Below, one piece after another: positions 1 to 8,831 of a DNA stretch of 64,000 bases. The translations under genes were made by a program, and so were the position numbers. Location: the NCBI RefSeq assembly GCF_003966145.1, contig NZ_RXNR01000002.1, positions 62,001 through 126,000 of the forward strand, written 5' to 3'. Source of the DNA: Lysinibacillus telephonicus (GTDB lineage: Bacteria; Bacillota; Bacilli; Bacillales_A; Planococcaceae). The notes beneath the pieces were generated by a model. That model was not told where the DNA came from and did not search any database. It saw only the letters and a list, made by a program, of their open reading frames with translations. The first letter of the stretch is position 1. The number at the start of each line of letters is the position of its first letter.

Positions 1-365
1 ATTGAATACCATTCTTTTTTATGCAAAGTAGAGAATCGCTCAAGCTCCTCTACATCGAGAGCTTGAATCGTATTATCGGCTCTAACTTTTTCTTTGTACA
101 TATTTGCTTGAGCTTCATTAACAATCCATAATGCCTGAGTAATGTTTCCCTGTTGAATGAGGGGCATTACTTGTTTAACTAATCTCATTCCAAAACCAGC
201 ATTCATAGCACGAATACATTCAAAATATGCTAAATGTTCTTCCGTGTACATTCGGTAGCCATTAGGTTGTCGTTTCGGAGGAGGAACAATTCCCCACTCT
301 TCATAATGGCGCAAAGCACTCGTACTAATATTAAGTCTTCGAGCAATTTCAATGGGCTTTATCAT
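1..365 (-). CDS. MerR family transcriptional regulator (partial)
   Basis: The frame is open from an ATG at 365 leftwards to the window edge (about 121 residues seen), so the C-terminus is missing. The N-terminus (MIKPIEIARRLNIS, then ALRHYEEWGIVPPPKR and NGYRMYTEEHLAYF) is the winged-helix DNA-binding domain typical of MerR proteins. A GGGGGAAG ribosome binding site precedes the start and a TATAAT-like -10 lies upstream on the minus strand. It is divergent from the UvrA-type ATPase gene, so it may control that gene as well as itself. The effector domain is outside the window, so the signal it senses cannot be named. Confidence 0.88.
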   Translation of the reverse strand, partial: MIKPIEIARRLNISTSALRHYEEWGIVPPPKRQPNGYRMYTEEHLAYFECIRAMNAGFGMRLVKQVMPLIQQGNITQALWIVNEAQANMYKEKVRADNTIQALDVEELERFSTLHKKEWYS

Positions 366-528
366 TAACTTCCCCCTAGCGAAAAACATTATAAGAAAAG
401 ATTAAAGTACCATGACGGCTTTCTGCTGAGAATTGTACAGTAAATCAAGTAGCATTACCACAAAGTTTAGGAATTGCATTAATGTTGTATGATGATAAAG
501 AATACAAGAAATGTTGGGAGGAAACAAA

Positions 529-2988
529 ATGATACACACTATCGATATCCAAGGTGCTCGTGAAAATAACTTAAAAAATATTTCTCTATCGATTCCAAAA
601 CAAAAACTTGTCGTACTAACTGGACCTTCTGGATCAGGGAAATCTACATTAGCAATGGATACCCTGCAAAGAGAATGTCAACGACAATATATGGAATCGA
701 TGGGGATGCCGACAGATGGGGTAAGCAAACCAAAAGTAGATTCTATTATTGGTCTTTTTCCCTCGATTAGTGTGGGGCAACATGTGACGAATCGAAATCC
801 GCGTTCAACAGTGGGAACCGTAACCGATATGTATACGTATTTACGCCTTATCTACGAAAAATTAGGTGAACGTAAATGTCCAAGCTGCCATAAAATGATT
901 CCTCCTACATTGAATGGAGAAATGAATGAAGAGACGGGTTATAAGCAATTTATATATTGTCCACATTGTCAGGAACGACTGGAAAAATTAACACGTTCAC
1001 ATTTTTCATTTAATACAATTGAAGGGGCATGTCCAACATGCGATGGAATGGGGAAGGTAGTCGATATTGATTTAAATGCTGTCTTTAATGAAGACTTAAG
1101 TTTAGTAGGTGGATGTGTATCAATTGCGATGTGGGCTGGAACTTATGGTGAATATCAGAAAGGGATAGTAAAAGCAGCTGCCAAGCATTATGGCATTCCA
1201 TTTGATGAACATTTACCATTAAAAGATTATTCAATCGAGTTAAAAGACTTACTGTATTACGGTGTAGAAAGTGAACAATTTACTGCACATTTTCCTAATG
1301 TCAAACCGCCGAAAGCAGTGGGGAAAGGTAAATTTGAAGGTATTCTTACAGGAATGTGGAGAAGATATAAGGAAAAAGGCGGCAACTCGGGAGAAGCCGA
1401 TTATTTTTACTCACATCAATGCCCTAACTGTGAAGGGAAAAAGTTGAAAAGGGAAAGTCGAGAAGTATACGTTAATGGGCAATCTATAACGGATATATCT
1501 AGTGGTTCGTTAGAGGATATACATGAATGGTTAAAAAATCTACAGGAATCATTAACTGATGAAAATTCACAGCTAATAGAAACCTTTTTACATGACTTAA
1601 TAACGAAAGTAACGAGAATTATAGATGTTGGTTTGGGTTATTTGTCAATGGATCGGCAAACGGTTACTTTATCTGGAGGAGAAGCACAACGATTACGGTT
1701 AGCATCTATTCTTGGTTCAGGGTTAACAGGTGTGCTGTACATTTTAGACGAACCCACTTCTGGTCTACATCCAAAGGACACTAAAGGTTTAGTAAAGGTA
1801 ATGAAACAGCTAAGAGATTTAGGTAATACAGTACTTGTCATAGAGCATGATATAGAAGTAATGAAAGAAGCTGATCACATTATAGATATTGGTCCAGGGG
1901 CTGGTATTTTTGGTGGGACAGTTGTTGGAGAGGGAACCTTACAAGAACTGATAGTGCAAAAGGATTCCGTTACAGGAGCTTATTTAAGAGAAAATGAGCC
2001 GTTTGAGTCAAAAACTCGCAAAGGTATAGGGGACTATTTAATAATTCATAATGCAACTAAACATAACTTGAGAAGTGTTACAACAAAAATCCCACTTGGC
2101 TGCTTCGTATCTGTTACAGGTGTTTCGGGATCAGGTAAATCTTCTTTAGTATTCGATGTTCTTGCAAACAGTATAAATGGTACAAGTGAAGGATGTGAAA
2201 AAATCGAGGGCTTAGACAAAGTGCAAAAAGTAATTTCAGTAAATCAATCCCCGTTAGGTCGTATGCAACGTTCAAATATTGCAACTTATACGGATATTTT
2301 TACGTCGATGAGAAATCTATTTGCCAGTTTACCTGAAGCAAAAGAAAACAGATTACAACCTAAAGATTTTTCATTTAATACGCCAGGTGGAAGATGTGAA
2401 AACTGCCAAGGACTAGGTTTTATAACATTGGAGATGAGTTTCCTACCTGATTTAGAAGTGCAATGTCCAGTTTGTCATGGTAACAGGTTTAAAGAAGAAA
2501 TTTTAAATGTCACCTATAAAGAATATACAATTTCAAGTTTGTTGGATTTATCAGTTGAAGAAAGCTTGCCTCTTTTTGAAGATAATAAAAAAATGGTTCC
2601 AATGATTCGTTTATTAAGTGAAATTGGTCTTGGCTATTTAAAATGGGGACAGTCTCTTACAACATTATCTGGCGGCGAAGGACAACGCTTGAAATTATCA
2701 AAGGAGTTAATTAAACAATCAAAAGATCATACTTTATATTTATTGGATGAGCCTTCTACGGGGTTACACCCAAGTGATATTAAACAATTGCTTCTACTTT
2801 TAAATCGATTAGTTGATGCCGGCAATACTGTTATTGTAGTTGAACATAATAGCGAAATTATTCGTCAGTCCGATTGGATTATCGACCTTGGTCCAGAAGG
2901 TGGCAAAGCAGGCGGGATGATTATAGCAGAAGGAACACCGGAAGAAGTCTCAAAAAACTCTTTGTCTTATACGGGGGCATTTTTATAG
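529..2988 (+). CDS. UvrA-like ABC ATPase lacking the UvrB-binding domain (UvrA2 type)
   Basis: An 819-residue tandem ABC ATPase of the UvrA family. It has Walker A GPSGSGKST near residue 32, paired CxxC zinc motifs (CPSC/CPHC, CPTC, CENC/CPVC), signature LSGGEAQRLRL, a second Walker A GVSGSGKSS and a second signature LSGGEGQRLKL. Housekeeping UvrA is about 940-950 residues. Here the stretch between LRLIYEKLGERKCPSC and the ACPTCDG motif is far shorter, so the UvrB-interaction region is missing, as in UvrA2-type proteins. I chose the ATG at 529 because GGGAGG lies just before it; an upstream in-frame ATG at 511 overlaps that site. UvrA2 proteins are linked to tolerance of DNA-damaging agents or drugs; the specific role here is inferred. 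Confidence 0.9.
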   Translation: MIHTIDIQGARENNLKNISLSIPKQKLVVLTGPSGSGKSTLAMDTLQRECQRQYMESMGMPTDGVSKPKVDSIIGLFPSISVGQHVTNRNPRSTVGTVTDMYTYLRLIYEKLGERKCPSCHKMIPPTLNGEMNEETGYKQFIYCPHCQERLEKLTRSHFSFNTIEGACPTCDGMGKVVDIDLNAVFNEDLSLVGGCVSIAMWAGTYGEYQKGIVKAAAKHYGIPFDEHLPLKDYSIELKDLLYYGVESEQFTAHFPNVKPPKAVGKGKFEGILTGMWRRYKEKGGNSGEADYFYSHQCPNCEGKKLKRESREVYVNGQSITDISSGSLEDIHEWLKNLQESLTDENSQLIETFLHDLITKVTRIIDVGLGYLSMDRQTVTLSGGEAQRLRLASILGSGLTGVLYILDEPTSGLHPKDTKGLVKVMKQLRDLGNTVLVIEHDIEVMKEADHIIDIGPGAGIFGGTVVGEGTLQELIVQKDSVTGAYLRENEPFESKTRKGIGDYLIIHNATKHNLRSVTTKIPLGCFVSVTGVSGSGKSSLVFDVLANSINGTSEGCEKIEGLDKVQKVISVNQSPLGRMQRSNIATYTDIFTSMRNLFASLPEAKENRLQPKDFSFNTPGGRCENCQGLGFITLEMSFLPDLEVQCPVCHGNRFKEEILNVTYKEYTISSLLDLSVEESLPLFEDNKKMVPMIRLLSEIGLGYLKWGQSLTTLSGGEGQRLKLSKELIKQSKDHTLYLLDEPSTGLHPSDIKQLLLLLNRLVDAGNTVIVVEHNSEIIRQSDWIIDLGPEGGKAGGMIIAEGTPEEVSKNSLSYTGAFL

Positions 2989-3000
2989 AAGCGCTGATCA

Positions 3001-3047
3001 GAGCTGACTAAAAATTATTATTAGATGATTTTTAGTCAGCTCTTTTT
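3001..3047 (+). terminator. Rho-independent terminator after the UvrA-like gene
   Basis: A perfect 15-bp inverted repeat (GAGCTGACTAAAAAT at 3001-3015 with its complement at 3028-3042) is followed directly by a T run. It lies 12 bases after the stop codon of the ATPase gene. Confidence 0.93.
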
Positions 3048-3120
3048 ATTGTGTGAGAGAAACCCTTTTTTATTCTATTTACTCGTTAAGATAGTGAGTG
3101 ATTTTTTCTATTAATTTAGG

Positions 3121-3147
3121 ATAGTTAAACTATTTAATTCATATAAT
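3121..3147 (+). promoter_or_regulatory. Putative promoter with small palindrome upstream of the sugar isomerase
   Basis: ATAGTTAAACTAT (3121-3133) is a 13-base perfect inverted repeat immediately upstream of a TATAAT -10 hexamer at 3142-3147. It would overlap the -35/spacer region, where a repressor operator is expected. The half motif ATAGTTAAA recurs at 10957-10965 in front of the rhamnose operon, so a shared regulator such as the DeoR protein encoded at 4735-5499 is possible. In such AT-rich DNA this could be chance. Confidence 0.4.
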
Positions 3148-3179
3148 TTAATAGAAAGCTTATTAATGGGGGAATGGAA

Positions 3180-4655
3180 ATGGAGTATGTAAAACCTAGA
3201 ATTGGAATCTATACGGTCGGACTTCATGCCTACTGGGAACAGTTTAACGGGTTAAAGGAAAGAATAGTTTCATATAATCGTTTTATTGAAGAAAAACTAA
3301 GCGAAGATGCCGAGGTTTATAATTTTGGTTTAGTAGATAGTGTTGAATTAGGACGACAAGCAGGTGAGTATTTTAACAAAAATAATGTGGATTTGATTTT
3401 TTTGCACTCCGGAACGTATGCGACAAGTTCAATTGTTTTGCCAGTCCATCAGCGATGCCAAGCTCGAACTATAATTTTAAGCTTACAACCAACGCCACAA
3501 ATTGAATATGATCAAACAGATACGGGAGAATGGTTAGCTCAATGTGTAGCATGTCCAGTACCGGAATTTACTAATGCGTTTAATCGCTCGAAAATTCCTT
3601 TTACAGTGATTAGTGGTCTATTAGGATTGGAAACTCAAGGGACTAGTGCTATATGCAATGAGATTACAAACGAAAGACCGGAAGCTAAACGTGCATGGAA
3701 TGAAATAAATGAATGGATTCTTGCTGCGAAAGTGAAACGAAATATACAAAATTCTACATTCGGATTTTTAGGAAATACGTATAATGGCATGCTTGATATG
3801 TATTCTGATTTTACGATGGTTCAAGCTCAAACAGGTATTCATATTGAAGTGTTGGAAATGTGCGATCTTGCAGCTTTTTTAGAAACGGTTACATCTACTG
3901 AAATAGGAGAAAAATATAAACAGCTACAAGAAATGTTTATTATTAGTGAGGATTCGCCAACAGATAAATTAGCTAGAAAGCCTACTGAAGAGCAGCTGCT
4001 ATGGGCATGTAAAGTTGCGGCTGCACAGCAAAAATTAGTAGAGAACTTGGACGCTCTTGTTTATTATTATCATGGTGCACATGGCAACGAATATGAAGCA
4101 TTGCAAAGTGGATTTATTTTTGGACATTTTCTTTTAACTGCTAATCACATACCATGCGCAGGTGAGGGAGACTTAAAAACAGCTATAGCTATGAAAATAT
4201 GCGATATTTTAGAAGTAGGTGGAAGTTATAGTGAAATTGTAGCCGCAGATTACAATTTTGGCACAATTTTATTCGGACATGATGGACCGTTTCATTTACA
4301 AATTGCAGATGGCAAGCCTATATTACGTGGTATGGGATTGTATCACGGTAAACAGGGCAGCGGTGTTTCTGTTGAAGCAAAGGTACGTACTGGCGAAATA
4401 ACGGCTCTTGGTGTCACTCAAACAAATGAAGGGATATTGAAGTTGATAATAAGTGAAGGAAATTCAATAGATGGACCCATCATGAAAATTGGAAACACAC
4501 AAACACATGTAAAATTTAATAAGCAGCCTGATTTATATATGGAACGTTGGTTTAATGAAGCCCCGACACATCATTGTGCAATTTCAATAGGCCATAATGC
4601 AAGTGTACTAGAGAAAACTGCTAACTTATTAAATATTTCGTATAGTACATTATAA
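3180..4655 (+). CDS. L-fucose/L-arabinose isomerase family protein
   Basis: A 491-residue protein resembling the AraA/FucI sugar isomerase fold: an N-terminal segment GIYTVGLHAYWEQFNGL, a middle segment VDLIFLHSGTYATSS, then a C-terminal region with conserved acidic and His residues (YYYHGAHGNEYEAL, CAGEGDLKTAIAMKI, FGHDGPFHLQ) matching the metal-site neighbourhood of these isomerases. GGGGG at 3168-3172 gives sensible spacing to the ATG at 3180 and not to the ATG at 3174. It converges on the rhamnose operon, which has its own RhaA, so it probably handles a related deoxy- or pentose sugar. Its substrate cannot be read from sequence. Confidence 0.82.
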   Translation: MEYVKPRIGIYTVGLHAYWEQFNGLKERIVSYNRFIEEKLSEDAEVYNFGLVDSVELGRQAGEYFNKNNVDLIFLHSGTYATSSIVLPVHQRCQARTIILSLQPTPQIEYDQTDTGEWLAQCVACPVPEFTNAFNRSKIPFTVISGLLGLETQGTSAICNEITNERPEAKRAWNEINEWILAAKVKRNIQNSTFGFLGNTYNGMLDMYSDFTMVQAQTGIHIEVLEMCDLAAFLETVTSTEIGEKYKQLQEMFIISEDSPTDKLARKPTEEQLLWACKVAAAQQKLVENLDALVYYYHGAHGNEYEALQSGFIFGHFLLTANHIPCAGEGDLKTAIAMKICDILEVGGSYSEIVAADYNFGTILFGHDGPFHLQIADGKPILRGMGLYHGKQGSGVSVEAKVRTGEITALGVTQTNEGILKLIISEGNSIDGPIMKIGNTQTHVKFNKQPDLYMERWFNEAPTHHCAISIGHNASVLEKTANLLNISYSTL

Positions 4656-4693
4656 TCTATAAAATTTTAAGCAGTCTAAAACCGAAATATAAA

Positions 4694-4733
4694 AAGGTCT
4701 AATCCATAGTACTGATGGAATAGACCTTATATT
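4694..4733. terminator. Terminator between convergent isomerase and DeoR genes
   Basis: A 14-bp stem with one mismatch (4694-4707 with 4715-4728) lies between the stop codons of two convergent genes and has A/T runs on both flanks, so it can end transcription from either side. Confidence 0.8.
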
Positions 4734-4734
4734 T

Positions 4735-5499
4735 TTATAGACTAACAGTTTTTACATTAACACCAATTTCCTCTGCTTGTAATTTGAAATTTTTATCAAT
4801 TTTATCATCACATATAATTGTGTGAATAAATGAGAGGGGGGCGATATGTGAAAATGAATGCGCATTAACTTTACTATTATCTACCATCAAAATCGCCTCT
4901 TCACAATGTGCAATCATTTGACGTTTAAGTAATGCCTGTAATTCACTAGAATCCCTGACTCCATTTGTTATATGAACGCCCTTACAGGAAATAAAGGCTT
5001 TGTGCACATGGTAATTATCTAAAGAACGCTCTGACAGTGGACCGATAAATGAATGGGATTTCGCCGAGTATCGTCCACCAATACAAATTACCTCAATACG
5101 GTCCTTCTCCATTAACTCATTAACAACCTGTACAGAATTAGTAATGACTGTAATAGATATATTAGGAAGGCAGCGGGCTAAGCACCATGCTGTTGTACTT
5201 GCATCTAGGATGATTTTATCTCCTTCAGAAATGAGTTTTGCAGCTTCGGCGGCAATTGCTCTTTTTTCTTCAACATGTAAGATTTCTCGCTCAGTAAAAT
5301 GAACCTCACTATCATTGCTGGAAACTTTAACAGCTCCTCCATGTAGGCGTTTAATTTTATTTTCTTTTTCAAGTTTTTCAAGATCTCGACGTATAGTTTC
5401 TTCTGTAACTGAAAATAAATTGCTAAGATCTGCTACTTTAACAGATGTTTGCTCATCTACTAGTTCGTATATTTTTTTTCTGCGTTCTGCTGCTAACAT
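4735..5499 (-). CDS. DeoR family sugar-operon repressor (rhamnose cluster)
   Basis: A 254-residue DeoR/GlpR-type regulator. Residues 1-57 form the winged helix (SVKVADLSNLFSVTEETIRRD), followed by the linker KRLHGGAVKV typical of the family and a sugar-phosphate-sensing C-domain (IILDASTTAWCLARCL, VITNSVQVVNEL, ICIGGRYS). It is the last gene of the leftward rhamnose operon, 51 bases after rhaA, with AAAGGAG before its ATG. In Bacillus subtilis a DeoR protein (YulB/RhaR) sits with the same set of genes and represses them, which I take as the best model for its role. Confidence 0.9.
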   Translation of the reverse strand: MLAAERRKKIYELVDEQTSVKVADLSNLFSVTEETIRRDLEKLEKENKIKRLHGGAVKVSSNDSEVHFTEREILHVEEKRAIAAEAAKLISEGDKIILDASTTAWCLARCLPNISITVITNSVQVVNELMEKDRIEVICIGGRYSAKSHSFIGPLSERSLDNYHVHKAFISCKGVHITNGVRDSSELQALLKRQMIAHCEEAILMVDNSKVNAHSFSHIAPLSFIHTIICDDKIDKNFKLQAEEIGVNVKTVSL

Positions 5500-5550
5500 G
5501 AAAGTCGCTCCTTTCTTAGCAACATCTTATCAAATAGTAAAAATATTGTA

Positions 5551-6804
5551 TCATCTTTTTGATAAAATGTCTTTTTCATAGATTTGAACCTCTTGAAGCC
5601 ACTTTTCACGAATAGGAACGTTTGAGATTTCACAGTAATGATCCCATATTGCACCAAAAGGATAGGTTTTAAACTCCTCTATCAGCGCTAGCCGTTCTGT
5701 AAAGTTTCCTTGTTCTTGAAGCTCTTTTAAATAATTGTGAGGAATCAATAAAGCATATAACAATGCTTTAATCATATTGCGTGTACCGATAATCCAAGCA
5801 GCAATACGATTTATACTTGCATCGAAAAAGTCCAGCCCGATTAATACACGCTCAATGGCATTATTTCTAACAATTTCTAATGCTATCTCTTTAAGTTCAT
5901 CATCTAAAATAACAACGTGATCACTATCCCAACGAACAGGACGTGAAACATGAAGAGCGACTTTTTCATTAAAAAGAAGCATTGTAGAAATTTTATTAGA
6001 AATGGTTTCGGTAGGATGGAAATGGCCTGTATCAAGTAAACATAGCTTATTGTTTTGTTGAGCATAGCTTAAATAAAATTCATGTGATCCTACAACATAA
6101 GATTCAGAACCAAGTCCAAATAGCTTGCTTTCCACAGCGTCTATATTATATTTTTCATCTGTTTTATACTCGAATATAGTATCCAATGACTCTTTTAAAC
6201 GAACTCTAGGAGTAAGCCGATCGCTAGGAATATCCTTGTAGCCATCTGGAATCCAAATATTTGTTAAACAAGGAGTACCTAGTTCTTTCCCAAAGTATTC
6301 ACCAATTTTGCGGGAGGCGATGCAATGGTCAATCCAAAATTGACGTATATGCTCATCGGGATGGGATAGAGTCAAACCATCATTTGCCTTTTCGTGTGAA
6401 AATAGAGTGGGATTAAAATCTAAGCCGAGTCCATTTTGTTTTGCCCAGTCTACCCATTTTGCAAAATGTTCGGGTAAAATCTCATCGCGATCAACAAATT
6501 GTCCATTTGTTTCTGCGTAAATAGCATGTAGATTTACACGGTGTTTGCCAGGAATTAAACTTAATGCTTTTTCTAAATCGCTTCGTAATTCATCCCCGTT
6601 TCTTGCCTTGCCGGGATAATTCCCTGTAACATCAATACCTCCAGAAAGTTCACTTTTTATAGTTTCAAAACCAGAGATATCATCACCTTGCCAGCAATGA
6701 ATAGAAATTGGAATTTGATTTAGTTGCTTCAAAGCTAAATCAACATTTACACCCCATTGTTCATAATAAGCTTTTGCTTGCTCGTAGCTAATTGTTGTTG
6801 TCAT
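5551..6804 (-). CDS. rhaA: L-rhamnose isomerase
   Basis: A 417-residue protein matching RhaA in length and in signature stretches: [16 protein letters not shown] at the N-terminus, [17 protein letters not shown], the metal/substrate segment [16 protein letters not shown], and [19 protein letters not shown] near the C-terminus. It converts L-rhamnose to L-rhamnulose in the cytoplasm with divalent metals. A strong GGGGGA site precedes the ATG. It lies downstream of the mutarotase gene and upstream of the regulator, with the kinase and the aldolase-dehydrogenase completing the pathway. Confidence 0.97.
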   Translation of the reverse strand: MTTTISYEQAKAYYEQWGVNVDLALKQLNQIPISIHCWQGDDISGFETIKSELSGGIDVTGNYPGKARNGDELRSDLEKALSLIPGKHRVNLHAIYAETNGQFVDRDEILPEHFAKWVDWAKQNGLGLDFNPTLFSHEKANDGLTLSHPDEHIRQFWIDHCIASRKIGEYFGKELGTPCLTNIWIPDGYKDIPSDRLTPRVRLKESLDTIFEYKTDEKYNIDAVESKLFGLGSESYVVGSHEFYLSYAQQNNKLCLLDTGHFHPTETISNKISTMLLFNEKVALHVSRPVRWDSDHVVILDDELKEIALEIVRNNAIERVLIGLDFFDASINRIAAWIIGTRNMIKALLYALLIPHNYLKELQEQGNFTERLALIEEFKTYPFGAIWDHYCEISNVPIREKWLQEVQIYEKDILSKR

Positions 6805-6888
6805 TTTTTATCCCCCTTATTGTGGCAGATAAGAAAACATCCTATCTCCATAAGTTTAATCATAAAAATACCGGCAATGTGCTGTTTT

Positions 6889-7209
6889 CTAACTTTTTGA
6901 AAGGTGAAATACTTCTTTTAAATCGATGGAAACAGGGCTGTTGTCATCGTTCGTTTCCATTAAAGGAGCCATGTATTCCCACCATTTTTTACAAATATCT
7001 GTATTAGCTAATGCGTCCCATTTATCCTCATTTTCCACTTCAAGGTATGCAAAAAGCTGTCCAGTATTAGGATTTAGGAAAATGGAGTATGAGGCAGCAC
7101 CGTGCTGAAGAATTGCTTCTTCCATTTCAGACCACAAATTGTCATGCCTTCTTTTATACTCGTCATAATATTCTGAATAAACTTGCATCAAAAATGCCTT
7201 TCTAATCAA
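6889..7209 (-). CDS. rhaM: L-rhamnose mutarotase
   Basis: A 106-residue RhaM/YiiL-type protein that interconverts alpha and beta rhamnose anomers. It has the expected size and the motifs YDEYKRRHDNLW (with the conserved catalytic His) and YSIFLNPNTGQLFAYLEVE, and ends with a KWWEYMAPLM stretch. The start is a TTG at 7209 whose codon overlaps the TGA of rhaB by four bases; the AGGAG site lies inside the end of rhaB, so translation is likely coupled. The gene order matches the rhaEW-rhaB-rhaM-rhaA operon known in Bacillus. Confidence 0.94.
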   Translation of the reverse strand: MIRKAFLMQVYSEYYDEYKRRHDNLWSEMEEAILQHGAASYSIFLNPNTGQLFAYLEVENEDKWDALANTDICKKWWEYMAPLMETNDDNSPVSIDLKEVFHLSKS

Positions 7210-8669
7210 GAAACATCACTCCTAATTAAGTTGGTAGCTTCAATAAACTGCTCAAATAATGCATCTTTATTAAATGGTTTAGGATCAAACCGGCTTAATG
7301 GAAACGATTCCTGGACAATCTTACGTCCTTCCTGAATAGTTGAAATCGAGCCTGAATATAAGAACTGAATTAATAAATTTCCGATGGCAGTTGCCTCTGA
7401 AGGGCCAGCCAATACAGTGCGTTGACTATATGTTGAAATGCACTGGTTTAGGAATGCATTGTTTGAACCTCCACCGACAATATGAACAATTTCAATTGGT
7501 CTTCCGATAATACGTTCAATATGATCGATATGGAATGCAGTAATAATACCTAGATTATGATATATTGCAGCAGCAATCTCGGGAATCGTTTCAGGAATTG
7601 GTTGATTCAATTCGCGGCAATATTCCTTTATTTCTTCAATCATATTTTTAGGATTTAAGAAACGATCATCATTAAAATTAATAAACTGTTTGAAAGGGGT
7701 TACACTTTGTGCTTCGCTAACAAGTTCAGCAAAGTCTAAATCATTCGGAAGCAAGCGTTTTACTTCTTGAATCACCCAGAGACCCATTATATTTTTTAAA
7801 AACCGATATGTTTGAAATGCCCCATATTCATTCGTATAATTTTCTTCTAATGATTCATTTGTTACAACCGGATGCTCTAGTTCAACACCAAGTAAGGACC
7901 AGGTTCCAGAGCTTAGATAAGCCCAATTTCCTTCTGTAGCGGGTACACCCAATACGGCAGAAGCTGTATCATGCGAACCGACAGCTATCACTGTGCAATC
8001 AGGCAGATTGTAGCTAGGGAATTTATCTTTTAGTAACGGCCCAATTATAGTACCAGGTTCCACAAGGTTCGGGAATTGGTCTCGATGTATGCCTATTAAA
8101 TCAAGCAATTCAGAGTCATAATTACGAGTTTTAATATTTAAAAGTTGGGTAGTTGAAGCATTTGTAATTTCAGCTGTTAGTTTATTTGTTAGGCAATAAT
8201 TTAAATAATCCGGTACCAGTAATATTTTATCTGTTTTGCCTAATAGATTTTTATTCTCTACAAACAGCTGAAATAGTGTATTAAATGACAAAAACTGTAA
8301 ACAGGTCTTTTTATAAATATCTTCTTTACTTATTACTTTAAAAACCTTCTCCATTATCCCGTCTGTGCGATGGTCACGATAGGAAATAATATCTTGAAGC
8401 AAGTTGCCATCTGCATCAATAAGGGCATAATCAACAGCCCAAGTATCGATTCCAACTGTACAAGATGATATTCCTTTTTGTTTGGCGATTTGTAAACCAG
8501 TTAAAATTTCTTTTAGTAAATAGTGAATATCCCAACAAGCATATTTCTCTTTTTGATTGAACTTGTTTGGAAATCTGTGAATTTCATTTAATATTATTTT
8601 TCCATCATCGACAGTTCCTTCTATTAAGCGACCACTAGATGCTCCTATATCAATTGCAATATGGACCAA
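7206..8669 (-). CDS. rhaB: Rhamnulokinase (FGGY family)
   Basis: A 487-residue FGGY carbohydrate kinase that phosphorylates L-rhamnulose. It shows the N-terminal ATPase-fold phosphate loop AIDIGASSGRLIEG, substrate-side GIDTWAVDYALID, SYRDHRTDG, the second-domain GSHDTASAV, SSGTWSLLGVE and the adenosine-site IVHIVGGGSNNAFLNQ. The start is TTG at 8669 with AAGGGG upstream. A 162-base spacer with two hairpins separates it from the upstream rhaEW gene, and it overlaps rhaM by four bases. Length and motifs are complete. Confidence 0.95.
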   Translation of the reverse strand: MVHIAIDIGASSGRLIEGTVDDGKIILNEIHRFPNKFNQKEKYACWDIHYLLKEILTGLQIAKQKGISSCTVGIDTWAVDYALIDADGNLLQDIISYRDHRTDGIMEKVFKVISKEDIYKKTCLQFLSFNTLFQLFVENKNLLGKTDKILLVPDYLNYCLTNKLTAEITNASTTQLLNIKTRNYDSELLDLIGIHRDQFPNLVEPGTIIGPLLKDKFPSYNLPDCTVIAVGSHDTASAVLGVPATEGNWAYLSSGTWSLLGVELEHPVVTNESLEENYTNEYGAFQTYRFLKNIMGLWVIQEVKRLLPNDLDFAELVSEAQSVTPFKQFINFNDDRFLNPKNMIEEIKEYCRELNQPIPETIPEIAAAIYHNLGIITAFHIDHIERIIGRPIEIVHIVGGGSNNAFLNQCISTYSQRTVLAGPSEATAIGNLLIQFLYSGSISTIQEGRKIVQESFPLSRFDPKPFNKDALFEQFIEATNLIRSDVS

Positions 8670-8686
8670 AACAATACACCCCTTAA

Positions 8687-8720
8687 AAAATACTTTGCAA
8701 AAGGGATTGCAAAGTATTTT
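8687..8720 (-). terminator. Intercistronic terminator-like hairpin before rhaB
   Basis: A perfect 14-bp inverted repeat (AAAATACTTTGCAA at 8687-8700 with its complement at 8707-8720, 6-nt loop) runs into TTTTTT on the minus strand and then directly into the AAGGGG ribosome site of rhaB. It looks like a partial terminator or attenuator between rhaEW and rhaB. Confidence 0.75.
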
Positions 8721-8772
8721 AATTGTTTTCTGAGTAAAATAAAATTTTTAAAGTTGTTTAAGGGCAAACCAC

Positions 8773-8806
8773 CTGTCCCTCGGCCGGTGTTTTCACCGAA
8801 GGACAG
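8773..8806 (-). repeat. GC-rich hairpin after the rhaEW stop codon
   Basis: CTGTCC-TCGG pairs with CCGA-GGACAG around a 12-base loop (10 bp, one mismatch). It is not followed by a T run on the minus strand, so it is not a classical terminator; it could protect the 3' end of the rhaEW message. It is notably richer in GC than the surrounding spacer. Confidence 0.6.
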
Positions 8807-8831
8807 CTAGAGAATGCTTGTGCTACTCCTA

